Positions 13,892 to 23,918 of a stretch of DNA of 64,000 nucleotides are shown here, piece after piece. Numbering within the stretch: position 1 is the first letter of the stretch; each line of letters begins with the position of its first letter. The notes below the pieces were generated by a model. That model was not told the DNA's origin and searched no databases. It worked only from the letters and a program-made list of their open reading frames with translations. Source of the DNA: an uncultured Alphaproteobacteria bacterium (GTDB taxonomy: Bacteria > Pseudomonadota > Alphaproteobacteria > HIMB59). The position numbers and the translations under genes are program-made. The stretch spans positions 1 through 64,000 of the forward strand of contig CACLUR010000001.1 in NCBI GenBank assembly GCA_902610175.1, read 5' to 3'.

Positions 13892-14674
13892 ATGTCTTTA
13901 AAACTTAAAGATTTATCTCCATATTTAAACTTTGCAAAAAAACTTATAAATGAGTCAGAGAGAATAATAAAAAAAATGCCCTCAAATCGTCTAAAAATAG
14001 ATTTCAAATCAGATAAATCACCAGTAACTAAAATAGACATGAAAATTGAAAAAGAATTGCGATCAATGATCATTAAAAAATATCCTGGTCACGACATATA
14101 TGGAGAGGAATACAAAAATAAATCGAATAACTCTTCATTTGTATGGGTAATCGATCCAATAGATGGAACAAAAAATTTTATTAATGGAAATGGTAATTTT
14201 GGCACATTAATTTCTTTGTGTATTGATAGATCACCCGTAATTGGAATTATTAACTGTCCTGATATAAAAAAAACATGGATAGGAATTAGAGACAATGGCG
14301 CTTTTTGTAATGGAAAAAAAATTAAGAAATCTCAAAATAATTTAAACTTATCTAAATTATATTTTAGTACTTCTGGAATGACAGCTTTCAAATCAAATAA
14401 AAAGAATAAAAAATATAATGCTCTGATTAAAAAAACTAAATATGCAACGTTTGGTGGTGATTGTGTACAATACGGACTTTTAGCTGAAAAAAGAATACCT
14501 TTAGTAGTAGAGTCTTTCTTAAAACCTTATGATTATATCCCTTTAGTAAATATTGTAGAAGAGAGCGGAGGTATAATAAGTGATTGGAAAGGAAATCCTC
14601 TAAATTTTCAATCAAATGGTGATGTTGTTGCATCAATTTCAAAAAAAGCGCACCAACAATTTTTAAAAATTTAA
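13892..14674 (+). CDS. hisN: inositol-monophosphatase-family phosphatase, probably histidinol phosphatase
   Basis: A 260-residue enzyme with the Mg-binding signatures of the IMPase fold: GEEY near residue 70, WVIDPIDGTKNFI at about 89-101, and the second motif LKPYDYIPLVNIVEESGGII near 211-230. The combination GGDCVQYGLLAEKRIPLVVE plus 'PYDY' matches HisN-type histidinol phosphatases better than CysQ or SuhB. HisN dephosphorylates histidinol phosphate in histidine synthesis. No other his gene is in the window, so specificity rests on sequence only. Its stop overlaps the convergent alcohol dehydrogenase by 4 bp. Confidence 0.78.
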   Translation: MSLKLKDLSPYLNFAKKLINESERIIKKMPSNRLKIDFKSDKSPVTKIDMKIEKELRSMIIKKYPGHDIYGEEYKNKSNNSSFVWVIDPIDGTKNFINGNGNFGTLISLCIDRSPVIGIINCPDIKKTWIGIRDNGAFCNGKKIKKSQNNLNLSKLYFSTSGMTAFKSNKKNKKYNALIKKTKYATFGGDCVQYGLLAEKRIPLVVESFLKPYDYIPLVNIVEESGGIISDWKGNPLNFQSNGDVVASISKKAHQQFLKI

Positions 14675-15816
14675 TATTTCCCAGAAATACAATTTAATAT
14701 TAATTCTTGAAATCTTTCTACTGTCATCTCTAGTGGGTTTGCACCAGTGCTTGGATCCTCTTGTGCTAATGGCGCCAATTTAATCTCATCTCCCTCATTA
14801 ATACCCATATCTTTAAGTGTTTCAGGTATCTCCATTTCTTTTTTTAATTCAATAATCCAATCAACGATACCCTCGAAGCCATTTTTAATATCTAGAAAGT
14901 TTGCCAATCTAGTAAATTTGTCTTCAATAACGCTATGGTTATAATTCAAAACAAATGGCATAACTGTACCATTTGTTGTTCCATGATGAGTCTTGTATAA
15001 GGAATTTACTGGGTGTGTAATCGAGTGAATGGCGCCTAGACCCTTTTGAAATGCAGCTGCACCCATCATAGATGCAACTAACATATGCGATCTTGCCTCA
15101 ACATTATTTCCATTATGATAAACCTCTTGAATATTTTCTTTGACCAGTCTTAAACCCTCTAAAGCTGTGCCCTCTGCCATTGGATGATAAAAAGGAGATG
15201 AATAGGCTTCAATACAGTGTGCCAATGCATCCATTCCTGTTCCAGCAGTAATGCTTTTTGGTAAATTTAATGTCAAAGATGGGTCAAGTATGGCAATCTG
15301 TGGTAACATTTTTGGGTGAAAAATAATTTTCTTTTTATGATTTTCTTCATTTAAAAAAACAGCTGCTCTACCCACTTCGGAACCTGTTCCTGCAGTAGTA
15401 GGTATAGCTATAATAGGTTTGATTACACTTGAGTCTGCTCTTGTCCACCAATCTCCAATATCTTCAAAATCCCAAAGTGGTTTAGATTGATGAGCTAAGA
15501 ATGCTATCCCTTTGCCAGCATCCATTCCAGATCCGCCACCTATGGCTATGACACCATCGTGATTACCCTCTAAAAAAACTTTTACACCATTAGTTACATT
15601 TGAACCAGTTGGGTTTCCTTGAACATCACTGTAAATTTGTGTATTTGATGACAGACTACTATTGATTTCATCAATAATTGATGTTTGTAATAATCCAGGA
15701 TCTGTAACAATTAAAGGGTTTTTAATACCTAAAGTATTACAAGCTTTTTGTATTTCTTTTGATCTATCAACTCCAAACCAAACGTTTGTTGGATAATTCC
15801 AATTCATATTTTGCAT
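14671..15816 (-). CDS. iron-dependent alcohol dehydrogenase
   Basis: The 381-residue protein belongs to the group III Fe-ADH family. GGGSGMDAGKG (93-103) binds NAD, PTTAGTGSE (139-147) is conserved, and the Fe ligands are Asp196, His200 (GMDALAHCIEAY), His264 and His278 (GAIHSITHP…THHG). It oxidises a primary alcohol or reduces an aldehyde in the cytoplasm. It is the last gene of a three-gene minus-strand operon with a glutamine-synthetase-like ligase (12 bp upstream) and an aldehyde dehydrogenase, which suggests oxidation of an alcohol-bearing substrate, possibly a gamma-glutamylated amino alcohol. Confidence 0.9.
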   Translation of the reverse strand: MQNMNWNYPTNVWFGVDRSKEIQKACNTLGIKNPLIVTDPGLLQTSIIDEINSSLSSNTQIYSDVQGNPTGSNVTNGVKVFLEGNHDGVIAIGGGSGMDAGKGIAFLAHQSKPLWDFEDIGDWWTRADSSVIKPIIAIPTTAGTGSEVGRAAVFLNEENHKKKIIFHPKMLPQIAILDPSLTLNLPKSITAGTGMDALAHCIEAYSSPFYHPMAEGTALEGLRLVKENIQEVYHNGNNVEARSHMLVASMMGAAAFQKGLGAIHSITHPVNSLYKTHHGTTNGTVMPFVLNYNHSVIEDKFTRLANFLDIKNGFEGIVDWIIELKKEMEIPETLKDMGINEGDEIKLAPLAQEDPSTGANPLEMTVERFQELILNCISGKY

Positions 15817-15828
15817 TTATAACTCTAT

Positions 15829-17190
15829 TTATCCTCTCTCAAAATAACGACGGTGCTCCCAGTCATTTACAGACTTATCATATTCACTCTGCTCCCATTT
15901 TGCAGCATGAATATAGTGGTCTAAAACATCTGAATGGAAAATCTTTGGTAATAATTTTGATTTCTTAGCAAGTTCAATTGCTTCATAAAGTGTACCTGGA
16001 ACATTTTTTGCCTTTCTATTTTGATATATATTTCCAGATAATGGCTCTTCAAGTTCTAATTTATTCTCAATTCCATACAGACCTGCTTGAATCAATCCAG
16101 CAAAAGCGAGGTAGGGATTAACATCTGCCCCAGGAACTCTGCATTCAATTCTTATTGAACTTCCGTGTCCTGCTAATCTAAATCCAGCAGTCCTATTATC
16201 AATTCCCCAGGCGGCAGAAGTAGGAGCAAAAGAGGACTCTTGAAATCTTTTATAAGAATTTACGTTTGGAGCTAAAAAAATTGATAGATCCCTCAAAAAT
16301 AAAATTTGTCCAGCTACATAGCTTTTAAAAATTTTAGACATTCCATATTTGTCTTTGGTATCAGAGAAAATATTTTTTTTTGTTTTTTTATCGAATAAAG
16401 AATTATGAATATGGCAGGAACTTCCGCAGAAATCTTGTTTGTATTTTGCCATAAAACTAACAGCACGATTATGTTTAAAAGCAATCTCTTTTGCAGCATT
16501 TTTAATTAATATATGATTATCTGCCATACTAAGAGCATCAGTAAAAACTACATTAATTTCTTGTTGGCCAGGTGAAGCTTCCCCTTTAGTGCACTCAACA
16601 TATATACCGGATTCTAATAAACTATTTCTTAACTCTTGATTAAAAGGCTCCTCTTTTGAAGTTTGAAATATCATATAATCTTCTATGTACCATGATGTTT
16701 CTTTTAAATTTTTATAATAACTAGAATGTATATCTTCATAAGTTTGCTTGAAAAGAAAGAATTCTAATTCTGAACCTAACATCGGCTCAAATCCCATTTT
16801 ATTTGCTTTTATAATTACCTCTCTTAAAACTTGTCTTGTGGAATGCGAAACAGGAGTCTTTCCATCATGTTGAAAAGCATCGCCGAGAACTAAAGCTGTT
16901 TTCTCTAACCATGGTAAAACTTTGATGGTTCTTTGGTCAGGCTTAACAGTCATATCTCCGTACCCAGTCTCCCAAGAGGATGATTTAAATCCGGGAACTG
17001 TATACATGTCCATATCAACTGTATAAAGATAATCACAAAAATGAGTTTCTTTGTGAACATAGTCTAAAAAAGCCTTACCTGTTACTCTTTTTCCCACTAG
17101 TCGACCTTGCATATCGGATAGAGATACTAAAACAGTATCAATCTCTTTTGATTTTATTTTTTTTTCTAATTCTTTGAAAGTAATGCTCAT
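15829..17190 (-). CDS. glutamine-synthetase-like gamma-glutamyl-amine ligase
   Basis: A 453-residue member of the GS superfamily. Visible motifs are ELEFFLFKQ (Glu metal ligands, near 136), PGQQEINVVFTDAL (about 215), CGSSCHIHNSLFD (the HIH/ATP loop, about 268) and IECRVPGADVNPYLAFAGLI (about 350). The Cys-for-Gly change in the 'GSGCHIH'-type loop and the overall shape are nearer to gamma-glutamylputrescine or gamma-glutamylethanolamide synthetases (PuuA, GlnA4-like) than to ammonium-assimilating GlnA. The genes on either side encode aldehyde and alcohol dehydrogenases, supporting an amine or amino-alcohol catabolic role. Substrate unproven. Confidence 0.82.
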   Translation of the reverse strand: MSITFKELEKKIKSKEIDTVLVSLSDMQGRLVGKRVTGKAFLDYVHKETHFCDYLYTVDMDMYTVPGFKSSSWETGYGDMTVKPDQRTIKVLPWLEKTALVLGDAFQHDGKTPVSHSTRQVLREVIIKANKMGFEPMLGSELEFFLFKQTYEDIHSSYYKNLKETSWYIEDYMIFQTSKEEPFNQELRNSLLESGIYVECTKGEASPGQQEINVVFTDALSMADNHILIKNAAKEIAFKHNRAVSFMAKYKQDFCGSSCHIHNSLFDKKTKKNIFSDTKDKYGMSKIFKSYVAGQILFLRDLSIFLAPNVNSYKRFQESSFAPTSAAWGIDNRTAGFRLAGHGSSIRIECRVPGADVNPYLAFAGLIQAGLYGIENKLELEEPLSGNIYQNRKAKNVPGTLYEAIELAKKSKLLPKIFHSDVLDHYIHAAKWEQSEYDKSVNDWEHRRYFERG

Positions 17191-17251
17191 AATCGAAAAC
17201 TAAATAATGAAATATTTTAACATTTTATTAATAACTATTTTGACCAACGCT

Positions 17252-18643
17252 CTAAACTACTTTGCGCATATGAAAACTCTGTGGTCTTGTAAATTGATCA
17301 AATGCTAATACTGAAAGTGAGCAACCGATACCAGTGTCTTTTACACCCGTCCATGCAAGTGCCGGATCTAAGTAATCACATCTATTCATGAAGAAAGTTC
17401 CTGTTTGAACATTTTTTCCAAATTCTTTAGCAAACTCCAAATCTTTTGTCCAAATAGATGCAGTTAGTCCATAAGGGCTATCATTCATCAAATTTTTTGC
17501 TTCTTTATCATCATCTACAGGCATAATTCCAACAGCAGGACCAAAAGTTTCCTCCATCATGAATCTCATATCATGATTGACATCAACCATTACTTGAGGG
17601 CTAACATAACAATTATCTTCTCTGGATATTGTAAATTTACTCTCATCAATGAGACGTTTTGCTCCGCTGCTCTCCGCTTCATTTATTTGAGCTCTAATAA
17701 AATTAGCTGCTGATTGTCTTACTACAGGGCCTAAATTTGTGTCAGGTTTTGAGGGATCATTTAAATTATAATTTTCAGTAATGCTTTTGAAGCCATCTAT
17801 AAATTCTTTATAAATTTTTTTATCTACATAAATTCTTTCTATACCACAACAAGATTGACCAGAATTAAATAGTGCACCGTCTGCAAGGTTTTCAATTGCG
17901 TGTTTTAAATCAGCATCTGCTCTAACGTAGGCAGGATCTTTCCCTCCTAATTCTAGACCAGCATTAATAAATCGTGTTCCTATATATTTTTTTACCTCCT
18001 GACCTCCTCTTACAGAGCCAGTAAAAACAACGTGAGCTATTCTTGAGTCAGAGATTATTTTTTCACAAGCTTTATGATCAGTATGAATAAATTGGAAAAC
18101 ACCTTCAGGTATCCCCGTATTTTCAAAAGCTTGAAAAATTAGTTCTGCACATCTTGGTGTTTGAGATGAGTGTTTTAAAATTAAACTATTACCTGAAATT
18201 ATAGCAGGAACAATTGTGTTAGTTGCAGTAATAATCGGATAATTCCATGGGGCCATTACAAAAATCACCCCAAGAGGTGTTTTGTATATATAGTTGTCAA
18301 ATTCTTCGTTTTGAGTGGCTGGAAGATTTTGTAATGAGTCTTTAGCAATATTTACCATGTGTCTAGAGCGCTCTTCAAAGCCTCTTAATTCTCCTGCACA
18401 TTGAGATATGGGCCTTCCAATTTGCCAACAAATTTCCTTTGATATTTCATCTTTGAGATCGATTAAGTTATCAATAAATTTATTTACAATATTAATTCGG
18501 TCATCAAGAGATGTGTTTTTCCAAATTTCAAAACTTGTTGATGCTTTATCTATGACTGTATTAATTTTACTATCTGAGGCTAATTCTCTCTCTAGGTAGA
18601 TAGAATTATCAATAGGCGTTATAGTTTTCTGCAAATTCATCAA
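17252..18643 (-). CDS. aldehyde dehydrogenase, NAD(P)-dependent
   Basis: A 463-residue ALDH with MAPWNYPIITATN (130-142), the general base Glu231 in LELGGKDPAYV, catalytic Cys265 in FNSGQSCCGIERIY, and EETFGPAVGIMPVDD. Both Cys265 and Cys266 are present; by alignment the first is catalytic. It is the first gene of the operon with the GS-like ligase and Fe-ADH. It is likely to oxidise the aldehyde made by the ADH to an acid, feeding a gamma-glutamyl or succinate-semialdehyde type route. The start is one of two adjacent ATGs. Confidence 0.9.
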   Translation of the reverse strand: MMNLQKTITPIDNSIYLERELASDSKINTVIDKASTSFEIWKNTSLDDRINIVNKFIDNLIDLKDEISKEICWQIGRPISQCAGELRGFEERSRHMVNIAKDSLQNLPATQNEEFDNYIYKTPLGVIFVMAPWNYPIITATNTIVPAIISGNSLILKHSSQTPRCAELIFQAFENTGIPEGVFQFIHTDHKACEKIISDSRIAHVVFTGSVRGGQEVKKYIGTRFINAGLELGGKDPAYVRADADLKHAIENLADGALFNSGQSCCGIERIYVDKKIYKEFIDGFKSITENYNLNDPSKPDTNLGPVVRQSAANFIRAQINEAESSGAKRLIDESKFTISREDNCYVSPQVMVDVNHDMRFMMEETFGPAVGIMPVDDDKEAKNLMNDSPYGLTASIWTKDLEFAKEFGKNVQTGTFFMNRCDYLDPALAWTGVKDTGIGCSLSVLAFDQFTRPQSFHMRKVV

Positions 18644-18706
18644 TCCTCCTAAGTTATAAAAACTATTATAATGAATTAAAATATTAGATGAAGAAAATTT
18701 ATTAGT

Positions 18707-19336
18707 TTAAGATGTTCTTTTTGATGCGTATCTTGACATGAAGTTTTCAGCTAAATTCTTTAATATGCTTAATTGTTTGAGTCTTGAAACCCCATCAACT
18801 ATTCCATCAACTGATTTGCTGATAAAGTTTTTGGTAGCAATGTCTTTTTCTGACTTGTCGTTAAGCCAATAAATTAATGTGGCAAGATAAATCATTGATA
18901 GCAAACCTCGCTTTGAGTAGTAACTAAAATCATTTGATTTATCACCTGATAAACTCCATATAAAGTCACTATTTTCATGAAGCATTTTAATGGACATTAA
19001 TATGTTACCAGGTCTTAAAAGAAATTTTAACATTTCAGGCAATGCTTTTTTGAGATGACTGTTATTTTCAAATTTTAACTCCATGATAGTTTTAATTTTA
19101 TCTCTAGTTTTCAATCGTGAGTTGTTGAAGGAGTTGTAATTCTTCTCAACTTGAATGTTATTTTGAGCAATTATGAATTTTAAGACATCATATTCAAAAG
19201 ATGGAAATAATTTTGCTAGAACAGATGTTGAAATTCTTTGCTTTTTTGCACATTGTAAGAGAGTTTCCCTAGACCAACCAAATTTAGGTACTTCGTTAAT
19301 AAATAAGTTAGCTAATTTTTCTTGCTTTGACTTCAT
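18707..19336 (-). CDS. COQ9-family ubiquinone biosynthesis protein
   Basis: A 209-residue helical protein with the COQ9 signature in its C-terminal half: [20 protein letters not shown] (about 148-167), then [20 protein letters not shown]. The N-terminal 50 residues have the TetR-like helix-turn-helix topology without a convincing DNA-recognition helix, as in the family. COQ9 binds lipids and delivers the quinone precursor to COQ7-type hydroxylases at the inner membrane. It is divergent from rpsU, an arrangement common in Alphaproteobacteria. Confidence 0.88.
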   Translation of the reverse strand: MKSKQEKLANLFINEVPKFGWSRETLLQCAKKQRISTSVLAKLFPSFEYDVLKFIIAQNNIQVEKNYNSFNNSRLKTRDKIKTIMELKFENNSHLKKALPEMLKFLLRPGNILMSIKMLHENSDFIWSLSGDKSNDFSYYSKRGLLSMIYLATLIYWLNDKSEKDIATKNFISKSVDGIVDGVSRLKQLSILKNLAENFMSRYASKRTS

Positions 19337-19373
19337 ATTTATATATAAATTACGCCTTTATGAGGTTACTAGA

Positions 19374-19574
19374 TTGGCAATAGAAGTTCAAGTCAGAGAT
19401 AATAATGTTGAGGCTGCTATACGCGTACTCAAAAAAAAGCTTTTAAGAGAGGGTATTTTTAAAGAATTGAAGTTAAGAAAAAATTATGAAAAACCTTCAG
19501 AGAGAAAGCTTCGCGAAAAAGCCGAATCAATTAAAAGATTTAAAAAACTTATGCGTAAGAAGAAATTCGACTAG
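19374..19574 (+). CDS. rpsU: 30S ribosomal protein S21 (TTG start)
   Basis: The 66-residue protein ([20 protein letters not shown], then a Lys/Arg-rich tail ending RKKKFD) is full-length S21. No ATG exists in frame at the right place. TTG at 19374 precedes the conserved AIEVxV start, with GAGG about 9 bp upstream, so I infer a TTG start. The upstream open frame in the same phase to 19173 lies opposite coq9 and is not protein. S21 is a small-subunit protein involved in initiation. It converges with pntB, with a 4-bp overlap. Confidence 0.93.
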   Translation: MAIEVQVRDNNVEAAIRVLKKKLLREGIFKELKLRKNYEKPSERKLREKAESIKRFKKLMRKKKFD

Positions 19575-20962
19575 TTCTCAAGCCCTTTAATTATATCTTC
19601 ACAAACTTTCTTAGCATCTCCAAATAGCATTAAGGTGTTGTCTCTGAAAAATAATTCATTTTGAACACCTGCATATCCACTAGCCATACCTCTTTTAACG
19701 AAAAATACTTGACCAGCATTTTCCACATCTAAAATAGGCATACCATAAATGGCACTCGTCTTATCAGTTTTTGCAGCTGGGTTAGTTACATCGTTAGCAC
19801 CAATCACAAACGCAACATCAGTCTCAGAGAAATCTCTGTTAATTTCATCAAGTTCTAGAACTTCATCATAAGGAACATTTGCTTCTGCAAGTAACACGTT
19901 CATATGTCCCGGCATTCTTCCAGCCACAGGATGGATTGCATATCTTACATCTGCACCTGCTGCTTTGAGTAAATCACCCATCTCTCTAAGTGCGTGTTGT
20001 GCTTGAGCAACAGCCATTCCGTAACCAGGAACAATGATTATTGTTTTGCTATTTTTCATCATAAAAGCAGCATCAGCAGCGTTACCTTGCTTTGCTTGAC
20101 GATCATCTTTTACTCCACCAGCACTAGCTGCTTGTTCACCACCAAATCCTCCAAGTAAAACGTTTAAGAAAGATCTATTCATTCCCTTGCACATTATGTA
20201 GCTCAAGATAGCTCCTGACGACCCAACAAGAGCGCCGGTAATAATCAATAAGTTATTGGATAGAGTGAAACCAATTCCAGCTGCGGCCCATCCAGAATAT
20301 GAGTTTAACATTGATACAATAACTGGCATATCCGCTCCTCCAATTGGAACAATTAAAAGTACCCCGATAACAAATGAGGCAAAAACGATAAGCCAAAATA
20401 ATTCTTGGTTTTGATCGATGCAAAACTTAACAATTAAAGCAATAATTCCTAAACCCAAAAGTAAATTAATAAAATGTTGACCTTTGAAAACTAAGGGATT
20501 TCCTGAGACAAAACCTTGGAGTTTTCCAAAAGCTATAATAGATCCTGTAAAAGTCACAGCACCAATTGCTGTTCCAATTGACATTTCTATTAAACTTCCA
20601 ATCGGAATAGATCCAACGGCACCTATATTAAAGGCGCTAGGATTGTAATATGCAGATGCAGCAACAAACACAGCAGCTAATCCTACCAAGCTATGGAAAG
20701 CAGCAACTAATTGTGGTAATGCAGTCATTTGAATTTTAACAGCAATTGATGTTCCAATCAAACCACCTATTAAAAAAGCTATTCCAATTTCTTTATAGCT
20801 AAGTACACCAGGATTAGACAGTGTTGTGACTATGGCTATAGTCATCCCTAAAATTCCTAAAAAATTTCCTCTCCTTGCAGTGGAGGGATGTGATAACCCT
20901 CTTAGAGAAAGTATAAATAAAACCGATGAAACTAAATATGCTGCAGTTGTTAAAGTTGACAT
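19571..20962 (-). CDS. pntB: NAD(P) transhydrogenase subunit beta
   Basis: A 463-residue protein. The first 270 residues or so form about nine membrane helices. The C-terminal 180 residues are the NADP-binding dIII domain, with [18 protein letters not shown] (about 312-329), [17 protein letters not shown] and [13 protein letters not shown]. It couples proton entry to hydride transfer from NADH to NADP, supplying NADPH. It is the last gene of pntA1-pntA2-pntB, 7 bp after pntA2, transcribed on the minus strand. The split alpha subunit is the alphaproteobacterial form. Confidence 0.95.
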   Translation of the reverse strand: MSTLTTAAYLVSSVLFILSLRGLSHPSTARRGNFLGILGMTIAIVTTLSNPGVLSYKEIGIAFLIGGLIGTSIAVKIQMTALPQLVAAFHSLVGLAAVFVAASAYYNPSAFNIGAVGSIPIGSLIEMSIGTAIGAVTFTGSIIAFGKLQGFVSGNPLVFKGQHFINLLLGLGIIALIVKFCIDQNQELFWLIVFASFVIGVLLIVPIGGADMPVIVSMLNSYSGWAAAGIGFTLSNNLLIITGALVGSSGAILSYIMCKGMNRSFLNVLLGGFGGEQAASAGGVKDDRQAKQGNAADAAFMMKNSKTIIIVPGYGMAVAQAQHALREMGDLLKAAGADVRYAIHPVAGRMPGHMNVLLAEANVPYDEVLELDEINRDFSETDVAFVIGANDVTNPAAKTDKTSAIYGMPILDVENAGQVFFVKRGMASGYAGVQNELFFRDNTLMLFGDAKKVCEDIIKGLEN

Positions 20963-20969
20963 TTTTTAC

Positions 20970-21359
20970 CTATTGTTTCTTTTTAAACATGGAGAGCATT
21001 CGATTTGTTACAACAAACCCCCCAAATATGTTAACGGCAGCAAGAGTTACAGCAACTAAACCAAAATATTTAGAAATGTTACTATCAACAGGGCCTGCGG
21101 CCAATAAAGCTCCAACAATAATTACGGACGAAATAGCGTTTGTGACACCCATCAAAGGACTGTGTAAAGCTGGAGTAACCGACCAAACTACATAATAACC
21201 TACAAAACAAGCCAATACCAAAACAGTTATACCAAAAATAATAAAGTCACTATGGCCCCCAGATGTTTCGGCCACACTAGATGCTAACTGGCTTGCTTCA
21301 TTTGCAATTTGTTGTGCCTTGTATGATAAACTTTCTAATTGATTTGAAATTTCTGACAT
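20970..21359 (-). CDS. pntA2: NAD(P) transhydrogenase alpha subunit, membrane part
   Basis: The 129-residue protein starts with a polar helical segment ([20 protein letters not shown]), followed by three or four membrane helices. These include [20 protein letters not shown] (about 54-73) and [16 protein letters not shown] near the end, which are hallmarks of PntA dII. In E. coli this region is fused to the NAD-binding domain; here it is a separate gene, as in Rhodospirillum rubrum. It sits 12 bp after pntA1 and 7 bp before pntB. Confidence 0.93.
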   Translation of the reverse strand: MSEISNQLESLSYKAQQIANEASQLASSVAETSGGHSDFIIFGITVLVLACFVGYYVVWSVTPALHSPLMGVTNAISSVIIVGALLAAGPVDSNISKYFGLVAVTLAAVNIFGGFVVTNRMLSMFKKKQ

Positions 21360-21371
21360 AGTAACTCCTTT

Positions 21372-22490
21372 TTATTTTATTAAAATCTTTCCAGCTGAGC
21401 AAATCATTGTAGCTTTAATAATTTCATCACTTTTATTAATCATAGATTTTTTCTTATCTTCAAAGTTCATTAATTTTAAAAAGTTAGAAATATTTTTTGA
21501 AAAAAGGCTTGAGGCATTATTTGCTACTCTGCCAGGAACGTTGGCGTGACCTACAATCTTAAGACCATTTTTGGAAACGACTTTTCCAACTTGGCTAAAT
21601 TCGCAGTTCCCTCCTGATTCTACAGCTAAATCAACAATAACTGAACCATTTTGCATGCTCTCTAACATTTCTTTTTTCAAAATTAAAGGTGCTTTTCTTC
21701 CCGGTATTTGAGCAGTACATATTACAATATCCATTGTCTTTAGAGTTTCGGCCAATAAAGCCTCTTGTTTTTTTTGGTACTCTGCACTCATTTCTTTTGC
21801 ATAACCACCCTTCGTTTCAGCATTCTTAGACTCCTCATCCTCGACCATAACAAATTTACCACCAAGACTCTCAACTTGCTCTTTTGATGCTATTCTTACG
21901 TCTGTAGCAAAAACAATAGCACCTAATCTTTTAGCCGTTGCTATAGCTTGTAAACCTGCAACACCTGCACCTATGACTAAAACATTTGCCGGAGTAACTT
22001 TACCAGCAGCCGTCATAAATAATGGTAATACTCTGTTAAATTCTTGAGCAGCATCTATAACCGCATGATATCCTGCTAAATTTGCTTGAGAGGACAAAAT
22101 ATCCATATCTTGAGCTCGAGTAATTCTTGGGACTAATTCTAAAGCAAAAGCTGATATTTTTTTAGAATTTAAAATTTTAATACTGTCTTGGTTGTTCTGT
22201 ATACTGATTTGAGAAATAACCATAGAATTATTTTTTAATAGTTTAGACTCGTCTGGGGTTGGGCAATTTATTTTTAAAATAATATCAGAATTCTTAAAAA
22301 CTTCTTTTGAGGTGGATAGAGTCGCTCCAGACTCTTTATACGATTTATCATTAAAACCTGAAAGTGAACCTGCCCCCTTTTCAATAAATACTTGGTGACC
22401 AGCTTTTACATAGTTTTTTACATCATCAGGAGAAATAGGAACTCTATTCTCAAACTTTTTTTTTTCTTTAACTGCGCCTATTATCATCAA
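21372..22490 (-). CDS. pntA1: NAD(P) transhydrogenase alpha subunit, NAD-binding part
   Basis: A 372-residue dI domain. RVPISPDDVKNYVKAGHQVFIE is its N-terminal motif, VLVIGAGVAGLQAIATAKRL (about 170-189) is the dinucleotide loop, and the QDMDILSSQANLAGYHAV and GGYAKEMS stretches lie where the family has its mobile loop. It binds NAD(H) and passes hydride to the NADP domain of PntB. Relatives include alanine dehydrogenase, but the separate pntA2 and pntB genes downstream settle the assignment. First gene of the operon; a 93-bp gap precedes it. Confidence 0.93.
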   Translation of the reverse strand: MMIIGAVKEKKKFENRVPISPDDVKNYVKAGHQVFIEKGAGSLSGFNDKSYKESGATLSTSKEVFKNSDIILKINCPTPDESKLLKNNSMVISQISIQNNQDSIKILNSKKISAFALELVPRITRAQDMDILSSQANLAGYHAVIDAAQEFNRVLPLFMTAAGKVTPANVLVIGAGVAGLQAIATAKRLGAIVFATDVRIASKEQVESLGGKFVMVEDEESKNAETKGGYAKEMSAEYQKKQEALLAETLKTMDIVICTAQIPGRKAPLILKKEMLESMQNGSVIVDLAVESGGNCEFSQVGKVVSKNGLKIVGHANVPGRVANNASSLFSKNISNFLKLMNFEDKKKSMINKSDEIIKATMICSAGKILIK

Positions 22491-22583
22491 CTTGTTCCTT
22501 TTAGAAGGTATGTTGTATATCAGATAAATCTAATTTGTTAAGTCTAAGATTTATAAAATTTATTAAAAATTTGTTGAAAGTCA

Positions 22584-23912
22584 TCATAAACCGGCAAATT
22601 TGAATGCTTTTTTTTGATTGGTTTCAACATTTTTAACTGAAAAATCTTTAATTAAGTCATGAAAAAGCTTGTACCAATTTATTTCAGCTTTCAAATGAAT
22701 AAAAATTGACCCTAAACCAACCGCTGCTCGATCCATAAATACAAACTCTCTAGGAGGTTTAACTCCTCCATATTTTTTGAGCTCTTTATGGACTTCGCTT
22801 GCTATTTTAGCTCCGTAAATACCACTATCTGAGTCTTGTATTTTTCGAACCTCATTTTTTAAAATTGGATCATACAAGAATAAAGCCCATTTATTTAAAA
22901 CATTCATTAATTTATCATCAATGTCTTTAAACCCCCATACTTGATAAGCAGTTTTTATCTTTTTGTTGTCTTTTTCTTTTAGAGCAAAATAAAGGTCAAT
23001 TACGCCCTTTACAAACTTAGGTGGAAAAATTCTGACACAACCATAATCAAATAGATTAATATTATTTTTATTATCTACTGAGTAATTTCCTAAGTGTGGA
23101 TCTCCATGAATTATACCGTATTTATAAAAAGGTAAGTACCATGCCATAAATAATTTTTTTGCTAATTCATTTCTAGTTTTTTGTGGTGCATTTTTATATT
23201 CAATTAATTTTTTACCGTTAAGAAATTCCATGACTAAAAGCCTGTTTGTAGATATTTTTTCGTAAACATTTGGAATTTTAATATATGAGTTATTTTTATG
23301 AATAAATTTAAAAATTTTTAAATGTTTGTTTTCTAAACTATAATTTAATTCTTCTTTTAGTCTTGCTTCTATTTCTTTATAGATCTCTCTAATTTGTATT
23401 GATTTATTATAACTAGAGTAAATTTTAAATATTATTTTTAATTGGTTTAAGTCAGCCTCTACAGCTGAAGACATATCAGGGTATTGGAGCTTACACGCAA
23501 CATAATCATTGGTTTTCAATTTGGCCTTGTGAACCTGACCTAAAGAGGCAGCAAAACTTGCTTCTTGATTGAATTCTTTAAAGTTATTTTGCCAATTTTC
23601 ACCTAATTCAGCTTTCATTCTTCTTTTTACAAACACCCAAGACATCGGAGGTGCATTTGACTGTAATTCAGCTAATTTTCTTGCATATTCCTCAGGCAGT
23701 AAATCAGGAATAGTAGCACTTAGTTGTGCCACTTTCATCAAAGGTCCTTTTAAATTACCTAAAATCTCTGTAATTTGAGCCGCATACTTTTGATCACTCA
23801 AATCAAAATTTAAATATTTTTTTCCAGCAAATTTCGTAGCTAAAGAAGTCATGGAAGTTGTAACTTTTGAATACCTTTTTACTCTTGAAACTAAATTATT
23901 TTCTTCTTTCAT
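22584..23912 (-). CDS. ABC1/AarF (UbiB-like) atypical kinase family protein
   Basis: A 442-residue ABC1-family protein. KGPLMKVAQLSATIPDLLP (about 54-72) is the KxGQ-like regulatory motif with the first Gln in 'VAQL', AASLGQVHKAKL (about 120) replaces the kinase P-loop, HGDPHLGNYSVD (about 270) is the catalytic loop, and LFDYGCVR holds the Mg-binding Asp. These proteins support ubiquinone synthesis or membrane lipid homeostasis through ATPase activity. No long C-terminal membrane helices are seen, unlike UbiB itself. It lies 6 bp downstream of the pepF gene in the same operon. Confidence 0.85.
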   Translation of the reverse strand: MKEENNLVSRVKRYSKVTTSMTSLATKFAGKKYLNFDLSDQKYAAQITEILGNLKGPLMKVAQLSATIPDLLPEEYARKLAELQSNAPPMSWVFVKRRMKAELGENWQNNFKEFNQEASFAASLGQVHKAKLKTNDYVACKLQYPDMSSAVEADLNQLKIIFKIYSSYNKSIQIREIYKEIEARLKEELNYSLENKHLKIFKFIHKNNSYIKIPNVYEKISTNRLLVMEFLNGKKLIEYKNAPQKTRNELAKKLFMAWYLPFYKYGIIHGDPHLGNYSVDNKNNINLFDYGCVRIFPPKFVKGVIDLYFALKEKDNKKIKTAYQVWGFKDIDDKLMNVLNKWALFLYDPILKNEVRKIQDSDSGIYGAKIASEVHKELKKYGGVKPPREFVFMDRAAVGLGSIFIHLKAEINWYKLFHDLIKDFSVKNVETNQKKAFKFAGL

Positions 23913-23918
23913 TTTAAG

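Noticed and set aside
15759-15968. 69-residue plus-strand ORF across the junction of the Fe-ADH and GS-like genes
   Set aside because: It overlaps two well-supported minus-strand genes and has no conserved features.
19173-19373. Long N-terminal extension of the rpsU frame
   Set aside because: It lies opposite coq9 and contains no S21 sequence. The conserved S21 start coincides with TTG 19374.
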